Notes under the pieces: model-generated
The model's input: only the letters and a program-made list of their open reading frames with translations
Told to the model about the DNA's origin: nothing
Databases searched by the model: none
Origin: CAYMMX01 sp964391675
GTDB taxonomy: Bacteria > Cyanobacteriota > Vampirovibrionia > Gastranaerophilales > Gastranaerophilaceae
Reading direction: 5' to 3'
Length of the DNA: 64,000 nucleotides
Assembly: GCA_964391675.1 (NCBI GenBank)
Contig: CAYMMX010000001.1
Location: forward strand, 62,001-126,000
Program-made: the position numbers and the translations under genes
Shown here: one piece after another, positions 33,592 through 40,734 of the stretch
Numbering within the stretch: the stretch's first letter is position 1
Layout of the letters: each line of letters begins with the position of its first letter

Positions 33592-34457
33592 TCGTGATTT
33601 ATTGAGAAATATACTTCTTTTAAACGTTTTTTACTTATGTGTGTATAAAGTTGTGTTGTAGAAACATCAGAATGTCCTAAAAGTTCTTGAACAATCCTTA
33701 AATCTGCTCCATTTTCAAGCAAATGTGTTGCAAAAGAATGTCGTAATGTATGTGGAGAAATTTTTTTGTGGATTTTTTTCCCTTGGTCATGAATAAAATT
33801 ATAAATATCCTGACGGGTTAAAAAATGTCCTTTATCTGAAATTAAAAGATTTTTTGTATCAAGGTTAAATTTTTTAATTAAAAAATCTCTTTGTTCATAA
33901 TAATTTTTTAGTGCTTCTTTTGCTTTTTTTCCAAGAGGCACTAATCTTTCTTTTGATCCCTTTCCGCTACATCTGAGATAACTTGCATTTAAATCAATGC
34001 TGTTTGTTCTTAGACCAACAAGTTCTGATACTCTAAGCCCGCATCCATAGAGCAATTCAACTATAAGTTTTTGAATCTTTGTTAAGTCGGTTCTTAAAAT
34101 ACTTTCAATTTCTTGTATTGTCATAACTTTAGGTAATTTACGAGGTATTTTAGGCTGTTCTAAGGTTATTGTTGGGTTATTGACACAAATTTCATTAGCA
34201 CAAAGCCATTTAAAAAAACCTCTTAAAGATGCTATTTTTCTCATTACACTCGGTGGCATATATTTTTTCTCTCTTAAATTAAAAATATATGAATTAAGGT
34301 GTATTCTTTCAATTTGATTTAATTCTTGAATATCCAAAGAAAAACAAAATTCCAAAAACGCACTTAAATCTCTCCTGTAAGCATCAATAGTATTTATAGA
34401 CAAACCTTTTTCAACTTCAAGATATTCTAAATATTCCGATAAAATCTGTATGCTCAT
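33588..34457 (-). CDS. Tyrosine recombinase of the XerC/XerD family
   Basis: A 289-residue recombinase, near the 298 of XerD. The N-terminal SAM-like core-binding domain (about 1-90) opens with SEYLEYLEVEKGLSINTIDA. The catalytic residues are complete: Arg142 (GCGLRVSEL), Lys167 (GKGSKERLVPLG), His236 and Arg239 (SPHTLRHSFATHLL), His262 (LLGHSDVST) and Tyr271 (TTQLYTHIS). Its probable role is resolving chromosome dimers at dif. Only one copy is in the window, so it could act alone (XerH/XerA style) or with a partner elsewhere. It is not flanked by mobile-element genes. Confidence 0.9.
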   Translation of the reverse strand: MSIQILSEYLEYLEVEKGLSINTIDAYRRDLSAFLEFCFSLDIQELNQIERIHLNSYIFNLREKKYMPPSVMRKIASLRGFFKWLCANEICVNNPTITLEQPKIPRKLPKVMTIQEIESILRTDLTKIQKLIVELLYGCGLRVSELVGLRTNSIDLNASYLRCSGKGSKERLVPLGKKAKEALKNYYEQRDFLIKKFNLDTKNLLISDKGHFLTRQDIYNFIHDQGKKIHKKISPHTLRHSFATHLLENGADLRIVQELLGHSDVSTTQLYTHISKKRLKEVYFSINHE

Positions 34458-34485
34458 AAATAAATTATAACAATAAGACCCATGC

Positions 34486-34514
34486 TTGACTATTTGTAAA
34501 CTGTTAACTATGTA
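34486..34514 (+). promoter_or_regulatory. Promoter of the 34592-34834 gene
   Basis: TTGACT (34486-34491) and TATGTA (34509-34514), spacing 17 bp. The start site would lie about 70 nt before the ATG. Confidence 0.5.
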
Positions 34515-34591
34515 ACAATTTATATTTTTTATGCAAAAAATATTCGTTTTATGTTTTTATATATATGTGAAAGAAAAGTTAAGGAAATGTC

Positions 34592-34834
34592 ATGGACATT
34601 GGGAAAATAAATCCTTTTAGTTCAATAGCGCAAACTAAATCTGTTAATGCAATAGACAGTAAAAATCCTTTTGCGGCAGAAAAAACTTCTTTTGGTAGTA
34701 ATAAAAAAGAAAATAATTCCTTTGCTGCTTCCACATACGGCATTAATGCAAATATTGGAGTTGGAGATACAATGAGTATTCCTGCTCAGGCTGGAAAACA
34801 ACCCGGAATCGGTAAAACATATGCTTTCGCATAA
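34592..34834 (+). CDS. Small protein of unknown function
   Basis: An 80-residue low-complexity protein rich in Asn, Ser, Ala and Gly, with repeated NPF-type motifs (INPFSSIAQ and KNPFAAEK) and a SFGSNKKENN segment. No signal peptide or domain is recognised. Start supported by AAGGAAA upstream of the ATG, and a separate promoter is seen. The convergent queE stop is 3 bp away. It resembles other short head regions in this genome (N-terminal Ile/Asn-rich with an FG pair). Confidence 0.55.
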   Translation: MDIGKINPFSSIAQTKSVNAIDSKNPFAAEKTSFGSNKKENNSFAASTYGINANIGVGDTMSIPAQAGKQPGIGKTYAFA

Positions 34835-34837
34835 GGT

Positions 34838-35533
34838 TTAATCTAAACCTAAAAATTTGTGTGTTTGAGGTATTAACCTTGTTTTTGAATAATTTGTAAG
34901 AAATTTATCAAAAATTTCTAATATTTTTTCTTTTGTAAGCGAAACTTTTTCATTAACTGTTTTAGGTTGTAATATCAAATCAATATTATATTTTTCGGCA
35001 AGTTTTATACAATTATATATTTCATCATTTAAAATATTTTCGTCAAATACTATTTTAGCAAAGATTTCTTTGTTATATTTTTTTGCTGTTTTAAAAAACT
35101 CATCATGAATTGCAAAAGAATTTTCAACCCCTGACGAACTTGGAAGTTTTATATCTCCGGAAATAATATCTAAATTATTTATAATTTTTTCTAAATCATT
35201 TTTTAATGTAGAATTTGTTTCAAGGTATATTTTTCCCTTAAAAATTTTTTTAACAAGAGGAAGAAATTCATACAGAAAATCTGACCAAATCAAAGGTTCT
35301 CCACCTGTAAAAGAAATGGAATGTACTGACTTAAGGTTAAATTTTTGAATATGATTCTGTAATTCTTCTGTTGTAAATTCAGGATAATCCTTACTGTCAA
35401 GATTATTTGTATCACAATAACCGCAATCTAAATTACAACCGCAAAAACGTATAAATAATTGTTTAACCCCAACATAAGGCCCTTCACCTTGTATTGATGT
35501 AAATATTTCTATAATTTTTGCTTTATTTGTCAT
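34838..35533 (-). CDS. queE: 7-carboxy-7-deazaguanine synthase QueE
   Basis: A 231-residue radical SAM enzyme that contracts 6-carboxytetrahydropterin to 7-carboxy-7-deazaguanine in queuosine biosynthesis. The opening EIFTSIQGEGPYVGVKQLFI is diagnostic. The cluster motif is Cys33-X3-Cys37-X2-Cys40 (CGCNLDCGYCD). SFTGGEPLIWSDFL and ETNSTL follow. The frame ends with a typical LIPQTHKFLGLD. Start overlaps the stop of the DnaJ-like gene by 4 bases (ATGA). Other queuosine genes are not in the window. Confidence 0.94.
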   Translation of the reverse strand: MTNKAKIIEIFTSIQGEGPYVGVKQLFIRFCGCNLDCGYCDTNNLDSKDYPEFTTEELQNHIQKFNLKSVHSISFTGGEPLIWSDFLYEFLPLVKKIFKGKIYLETNSTLKNDLEKIINNLDIISGDIKLPSSSGVENSFAIHDEFFKTAKKYNKEIFAKIVFDENILNDEIYNCIKLAEKYNIDLILQPKTVNEKVSLTKEKILEIFDKFLTNYSKTRLIPQTHKFLGLD

Positions 35534-36549
35534 ACATCATCTCTTAAATTTTCTTTGCTTATATCTTTTAGCTGCTTATATAATTCAATTTCTTTTTCGG
35601 AAAGATTTTTAGGAATATCAATAGTAACTGTAACAATCATATCACCAATTCTTCCATCTTGCTCAATACCTTGCCTTGCCAGTCTGAATTTCTGTCCGGA
35701 ATGTGTATTTGGTGTTATTTTCATAGAAACTTTACCTGAGTGAGAAGGTATTTCTATTGTTGTTCCTAAAGCCGCTTCAAAAGGAGTAATCGGAACAGTA
35801 TATAAAACATTAATACCTTCGTATTTAAAATTTACTGCATTTTCTATTTTTATGTTTAAGTACAAATCGCCGTTTTTGCCACCATTGTAACCTTTGTTTC
35901 CTTCTCCTGATATTCTAATTTTTGAACCCTCTCTGACACCTGAAGGAATTTTGACATTAAGTTTTTTATGTATAGATTGTTCCCCAAGGCCTCTACAAAC
36001 AGGACATTTGTTCCCGTTTAAGAATGTTCTGCCTTGACAGTTAGGGCAAATTTCTGTGTGTAATATATTAATCGTTCTTGTTGTTCCTTCTATAGATTCA
36101 ATTATTGATATTGTTACATCTGTGTTAACGTCACTTCCTCTTTCCGGACGAATTTGTTTAGTTTTAAATTTATCTTGCTTTGTAGATGATGTCGTTTTTT
36201 TAAATCCTTCTAAAATATCATTAAATATATTAGAAAATCCTTCTTCTTTTCTTTTCTTTTCTTCTTTTATTGATTCATGGTAAGCTTTATTTGCTTCTTT
36301 AAATTTTGATTTTGAATTTTCCTGATGAAACCCGTTTAAAATATCATAGTTTTTCTTTTTATTTGAATCAGATAAAATCTCATAAGCCTCTGATATTTCT
36401 TTAAATTTATTAACGTAAAAAGTTTCACCGCCGTTTAAATCGGGATGATATTTCCTTGCTAATTTTCTATATGCAGATTTAATTGTAACAGTGCTTGCTG
36501 TTATTGGGATTTCTAGTATTTCATAAAGATTTTTGGATGAAAGAACCAA
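35530..36549 (-). CDS. DnaJ-family co-chaperone with a half zinc-binding domain
   Basis: A 339-residue Hsp40. The J domain (about 1-75) has the HPD motif (KYHPDLNGGETFYVNKFKEI). The Gly/Phe region is reduced. The cysteine domain has two CxxC motifs (CPNCQG and CPVCRG), where full DnaJ has four, giving one zinc site. The C-terminal substrate-binding beta domains are intact (VKIPSGVREGSKIRISGEGN, then VPITPFEAALGTTIEIPSHS). It therefore falls between DnaJ and CbpA. TTG start preceded by GAGG. Overlaps queE by 4 bases. Confidence 0.85.
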   Translation of the reverse strand: MVLSSKNLYEILEIPITASTVTIKSAYRKLARKYHPDLNGGETFYVNKFKEISEAYEILSDSNKKKNYDILNGFHQENSKSKFKEANKAYHESIKEEKKRKEEGFSNIFNDILEGFKKTTSSTKQDKFKTKQIRPERGSDVNTDVTISIIESIEGTTRTINILHTEICPNCQGRTFLNGNKCPVCRGLGEQSIHKKLNVKIPSGVREGSKIRISGEGNKGYNGGKNGDLYLNIKIENAVNFKYEGINVLYTVPITPFEAALGTTIEIPSHSGKVSMKITPNTHSGQKFRLARQGIEQDGRIGDMIVTVTIDIPKNLSEKEIELYKQLKDISKENLRDDV

Positions 36550-36705
36550 TTTTACCTCATAAGATTAGTTTTTATTTTCAACAAAGTTAAATCCAATTAA
36601 AAATTTTGGGATAACATATTAAAATAACTATTTCGTATATTACTATTTTTAATGAAGTTTTTAAAAATATCAATAGTACTAATATAGTAAAAACAAGTGA
36701 TATTA

Positions 36706-37260
36706 TTAAAGGTTTTCAAATAATATTTTAAAACCTAATAAAATTAATATTATTCCTGCAAAAATTTCTAAGTTTCTGGTAGGAAACTTCTTAAATAAAT
36801 AACCTCCCCAAAACCCCAACAATGAAAATATAAAAGTAACAATACCAATAATAATTGCAGGAAACAAAATTTTTGATCCGGTGAAGGCAATTGAAACTCC
36901 TGCACCTAATGCATCAATACTTGTTGCAATAGAAACAAGTATAATATAACTAAAACATAAATAACAATTGATTTTCTCTTGTTTTTCTTCTTTAAAGGAA
37001 TCTTTTACAAACTTAATTCCAAGAATAACAAAAATAATAAATACAATCCAATGATCATAAGGTTCAACATATTTATCTATACTTTTAGCCAGAAAAAATC
37101 CTATAATTGGCATTAAAAACTGAAAAAAACCGACAGAACATGCCAAAATAAACGAATTTATTCTTTTATTTTGAGTGAAAATTAATCCATTTGAAAAAGA
37201 TATGACACATGCATCCATAGAAAGTGCAATTGCTAGTATTAATATATCAAAAATGCTCAT
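36706..37260 (-). CDS. mntP: Manganese efflux pump MntP
   Basis: A 184-residue, six-helix membrane protein of the YebN/MntP family exporting Mn2+. Two internal repeats each carry the key acidic motif: FDILILAIALSMDACVISFS in the first half (Asp16) and VSIATSIDALGAGVSIAFTG in the second. Strongly hydrophobic throughout with short loops. Overlaps the DUF4127 gene by 4 bases, so they are translated together. No yybP-ykoY riboswitch is visible because the gene is internal to an operon. Confidence 0.9.
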   Translation of the reverse strand: MSIFDILILAIALSMDACVISFSNGLIFTQNKRINSFILACSVGFFQFLMPIIGFFLAKSIDKYVEPYDHWIVFIIFVILGIKFVKDSFKEEKQEKINCYLCFSYIILVSIATSIDALGAGVSIAFTGSKILFPAIIIGIVTFIFSLLGFWGGYLFKKFPTRNLEIFAGIILILLGFKILFENL

Positions 37261-38630
37261 TTAATATTTATTTCGACCTCAAAATATCTTTTCCATGGAA
37301 ATTTATACTTAATTTGTGATTCTATTCTAAAAAATTTCTTTAGTTTATTTTCAAAAGGAATCATAAATTTAGACAGTTTTCTTACATCCGGTCGCTTGGA
37401 ATGCTTCTTTAGTGCCTGTCTTACATTAGCTTGGTATGCCCAATCATCAAGAAATCTAATCATTTGAAGCTTTTTAAATGCTTCTTCATTATATTCTTTG
37501 GCAAAAAATCTTACAATTCCTGCACAAATTAAGCTGCCTAATGTATTTGCACTTGTGTTCCAAGCACTAAAACCGTAAAAATTATCAAAATCTATTGATT
37601 TTTTAAATAATTTTTCAATAAACATATTATCGGCTCCATTTGCATATCTTACATCTGCAATTAAATATGGTTTTTTGGGTAAACTAAATTGCCCGCTAAA
37701 GGGTTGTGTTTTAACACCCATAACAATTTCACCCTGTTTCTCTTCAAAATTGTTTGCAATCAAAATGATATCTGATTGTTCTTCCTCGCTAAGTTTGCCT
37801 CCTGCTAATTTAATTTGAGAATTAGTACTTTCTTCAATAGAAATGTCTTCATAGTTTGAAATTAAGTTTTTGTGCAAAGGTGCCAAAAATTTAGTAGAAA
37901 TTTTTGGCACCTTGTTGTTAAAATTTGATACAGCTCTTGCTAATAATGTTAAGGGTATTTCATCAGCGCCTGTTTTTACTTGTCCGTTTAGATTCTTTTT
38001 TTTCATTGAATAATCTATAATTTCAGATTCTAACACATTTAGTCCGAATTCTGCACAATCATCTTTTGAAAAAACCATTGTTTCAAAAATACCTTCTTCC
38101 AGCCAATCAATATAAATTTTATTAACCTGAAAATTCCTATACCTTGTTGCCAAATAGTCATTAATAATTTCTTGCGGAACATCGGTAATTTCTTCATAAT
38201 TTTTATGGAAGTTATAAGAATATTCAAAAATTTGTTTTCCGTATTCACTCCAATATTCTTTTTCTTCTTCATTTACATTATTATTAGAAATCCGCATTAT
38301 GCTCGAAAAAGCATAAACTTTATCTGATTTTTTTAAAAGAACTTTAATTTTTTCAAGCCTTTGTTTAATTTCATCTAAAGTTTCTTTGCTTCTTCTTGAT
38401 CGGATTAAACCACCATAAGCTATTGTATCAAGAGATACAATTATAGCATCAACCGGTTCTAATTTTTCAAGCCAACTTATAAGAGCATCAATATTAGCTG
38501 AATTTGTAAGTCCACCTAAAAGTTTTTTATCAGGCAACAATAATTCCATTTTTTTATCAATTTGTGCTATTTCTTTTGGTAAATTATAGCATACAGGCCT
38601 GTTATCAATAGGAATTAGAGCAATTTTCAT
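37257..38630 (-). CDS. DUF4127 family protein
   Basis: A 457-residue cytoplasmic protein of the conserved DUF4127 family. Diagnostic segments: IALIPIDNRPVCYNLPKEIA at the start, LLPDKKLLGGLTNSANIDAL, VSLDTIAYGGLIRSRRSKET and AYSSIMR-like AFSSIMRISNNNVNEEEKEY. Also typical are VRYANGADNMFIEKLF and SAWNTSANTLGSLICAGIVR. The fold is expected to be deacetylase- or alkaline-phosphatase-like, but no activity is established. Sits between the 38640 membrane gene and mntP. Confidence 0.85.
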   Translation of the reverse strand: MKIALIPIDNRPVCYNLPKEIAQIDKKMELLLPDKKLLGGLTNSANIDALISWLEKLEPVDAIIVSLDTIAYGGLIRSRRSKETLDEIKQRLEKIKVLLKKSDKVYAFSSIMRISNNNVNEEEKEYWSEYGKQIFEYSYNFHKNYEEITDVPQEIINDYLATRYRNFQVNKIYIDWLEEGIFETMVFSKDDCAEFGLNVLESEIIDYSMKKKNLNGQVKTGADEIPLTLLARAVSNFNNKVPKISTKFLAPLHKNLISNYEDISIEESTNSQIKLAGGKLSEEEQSDIILIANNFEEKQGEIVMGVKTQPFSGQFSLPKKPYLIADVRYANGADNMFIEKLFKKSIDFDNFYGFSAWNTSANTLGSLICAGIVRFFAKEYNEEAFKKLQMIRFLDDWAYQANVRQALKKHSKRPDVRKLSKFMIPFENKLKKFFRIESQIKYKFPWKRYFEVEINIK

Positions 38631-38639
38631 GTGATACCT

Positions 38640-39035
38640 TTATTTGTCGGTTTTATCGAGAAAAAGATTTATTGCCTCTTTAAAATCTTTTGGTGTTTCT
38701 AAGTACTTATCATAATCAATAGTATCTGTTTTAACATTATTTTTCAATATGAAATTTTTATATAATTTAAGTCCAAACAAAATTGCAGCAATAGATATTA
38801 TTACACCCAACATTGCAATAAAGAATTTAAACAATGTATACTTAAACCCTGTTTTTTTCATATGGGTTAAAGAATAAGCATTTTTTTCAGGAATTGAAGC
38901 AGAAGTGACAACTTTTTGCTGTTCTCCGCTTGTAGTATCAGAAGCACAAAAAGCAACTTCTGATACTACAATCATAAAAGAAAAAATTGCAATAAAAAGA
39001 ATAATAATATTAATTATTTTCAGATAATTCTTCAT
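38640..39035 (-). CDS. Small membrane protein of unknown function
   Basis: A 131-residue protein with two hydrophobic segments: residues about 7-30 (IINIIILFIAIFSFMIVVSE), a likely signal/anchor, and about 70-92 (FFIAMLGVIISIAAILFGLK). The 40-residue linker between them is probably outside the cytoplasmic membrane, and the C-terminal tail (about 40 residues, YLETPKDFKEAINLFLDK) is inside. The start lies within the last 26 bases of the RNase E/G gene. No domain recognised. Confidence 0.65.
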   Translation of the reverse strand: MKNYLKIINIIILFIAIFSFMIVVSEVAFCASDTTSGEQQKVVTSASIPEKNAYSLTHMKKTGFKYTLFKFFIAMLGVIISIAAILFGLKLYKNFILKNNVKTDTIDYDKYLETPKDFKEAINLFLDKTDK

Positions 39036-40677
39036 TTTTTACCTCAATAATTTTTTCTTTAGATTTTTTTACTGAATTTTTTCCTAAATTTCGGCTTCTA
39101 TTATTAGGTCTTGTTTTTTTTGATTTTTCTTCTTTTTCTACTTCTCTCTCTACATCTTTTATTAAATCGTTAGAGTGTTTTTCCGGTTGATTTGATTCAT
39201 CAACTACTTGAATCTGATTATTTATTTCTTGATTTTCAATAAATCTTTTGTCTTTATTTTTTTTCTTATTAAATTTACTCTTTCTATTTTTATTTCTATT
39301 ATCTTGTTGAGATATTTGCTGTGTTTCAAAACTTGCCTCTGGAGAATCTACATTTTGCTGATCTTGTACGGGAGTCGGTGAAGCACTTTTGTTAAAGTTA
39401 TTCACAGGAAGTTTAAGTTTTGCAGCTTTTACTCTATATTCGCCTTCCGCAGTAGGTGAAGCAAACTTAAAATCTTCCATTATATAGCCGTTTCCTTGAC
39501 AATGAGGGCATTTTTTAGCAAATAATTCCGCTAAACTTTGACCTTGCCTGTGTCTTGTAAGTTCTACCAATCCTAAGTCAGACAATTGACCTATTTGAGG
39601 TTTTGCTTTATCTGGTTCAAGTGCAAGTTCAAATTCTTCAAGTATAGTTAATTTATCAATGCGTGAATTCATATCAATAAAATCGACTATAATCATACCA
39701 CCAATGTTTCTTAGTCTTAGTTGTCTTGCAATTTCTTGAATAGCTTCTTTATTTGTTCTTAGTATTGTCTCATCTTGAGTTGCCGAACTTGTAAATTTTC
39801 CGCTGTTTACATCAATTACTGTCAATGCTTCGGTTGTTTGAATATATAAATATCCGCCTGAAGGCATATTAACCTTACTTTGCAGTGCTGCTTTAATTTC
39901 CTTATGAATTTCTGTAGAAATTAAAAGAGGTTCTGTCCCTTTATACAAAGTTACTTCAATATTTCTATTCATATGCCAGTTTTGAAGCAATTGTTGAACT
40001 CTATTCATTGCAAAAGCTGTATCTACAACTATTTCAGCTATATCATCCGTACAAGCTTCTCTTAAAACTCTGTATAATAAATCTTGATCTCTATACAAAA
40101 GACTTGGCGGAGTTAAACTATCTGCTGATGTAACAATATTATTCCATTTTTCCAGTAAAAATTCCAAATCTTCTTGAATATCTCCTTCGCTTTGACCTTC
40201 GGCTTCTGTTCTTACAATAACTCCCACACCTACAGGCTTTAATAAGTTAACTATTGACTTTAAGCGGGCTTTTTCTTTTACATTTTCAATTTTTCTACTT
40301 ACATTAATACCTGTTTCATTAGGGATAAGAACCAAAAATCTTCCCGGCAAGCTTATCTCTGTCGTAATTCTTGGTCCTTTATGACCTGTCGGCTCTTTTG
40401 TAACCTGTACCACCAATTTTTGTTTGGGTGAAAGTTTATCTTTTAAAGCTCCTTTTCCTACTACATCTTGTGCATGTAAGAATCCCATTTTATCAACACC
40501 TACATCAACAAAAGCTGCTTCAATACTTGGTAAAATATTTTCTACCGTTGCTAAATAAACATCTCCCAGTAAAACTTCTCCTTTGTTAACAAAAAATTCT
40601 TGTACCTTTTTGCCATCCATAATTGCTGCTATATTATCGCGCTCGGCGATAATAATTTTTTTTCCTGTTTTTTCCAT
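39010..40677 (-). CDS. Ribonuclease E/G family endoribonuclease
   Basis: A 555-residue RNase E/G used in mRNA decay and rRNA processing. The S1/RNase H-like N-terminus (IIIAERDNIAAIMDGKKVQE), GDVYLATVENILPSIEAAFV and VDVGVDKMGFLH are typical. DNase I-like catalytic Asp residues lie in LTVIDVNSG and IIVDFIDMNS. The zinc-link CPHCQGNG is present near residue 390. The remaining 150 residues are basic and disordered (NKNRKSKFNKKKNKDKRF), resembling a short RNase E-type scaffold, so Rne is slightly more likely than Rng. It follows the radical-SAM fusion gene, an order seen in many bacteria. Confidence 0.92.
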   Translation of the reverse strand: MEKTGKKIIIAERDNIAAIMDGKKVQEFFVNKGEVLLGDVYLATVENILPSIEAAFVDVGVDKMGFLHAQDVVGKGALKDKLSPKQKLVVQVTKEPTGHKGPRITTEISLPGRFLVLIPNETGINVSRKIENVKEKARLKSIVNLLKPVGVGVIVRTEAEGQSEGDIQEDLEFLLEKWNNIVTSADSLTPPSLLYRDQDLLYRVLREACTDDIAEIVVDTAFAMNRVQQLLQNWHMNRNIEVTLYKGTEPLLISTEIHKEIKAALQSKVNMPSGGYLYIQTTEALTVIDVNSGKFTSSATQDETILRTNKEAIQEIARQLRLRNIGGMIIVDFIDMNSRIDKLTILEEFELALEPDKAKPQIGQLSDLGLVELTRHRQGQSLAELFAKKCPHCQGNGYIMEDFKFASPTAEGEYRVKAAKLKLPVNNFNKSASPTPVQDQQNVDSPEASFETQQISQQDNRNKNRKSKFNKKKNKDKRFIENQEINNQIQVVDESNQPEKHSNDLIKDVEREVEKEEKSKKTRPNNRSRNLGKNSVKKSKEKIIEVKNEELSENN

Positions 40678-40697
40678 AAAAACCCTTGAACTTTCCA

Positions 40698-40715
40698 GTA
40701 AGTAACCTTACTTAC
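40698..40715. promoter_or_regulatory. Perfect palindrome at the RNase E/G transcription start (operator or leader hairpin)
   Basis: Arms GTAAGTAA and TTACTTAC around CC. A GATAAT -10 (minus, 40723-40718) lies 2 bp upstream of it. The core GTAACCTTAC matches the palindrome at 720-737 before the aldolase gene, and both sit 2-3 bp downstream of a -10. It could also be a 7-bp hairpin in the rne leader. Confidence 0.4.
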
Positions 40716-40734
40716 AAATTATCTTTAAACTCTT

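Noticed and set aside
36550..36705. Gene or RNA in the 156-bp gap before mntP
   Set aside because: Very AT-rich with no ORF, hairpin or promoter that stands out.
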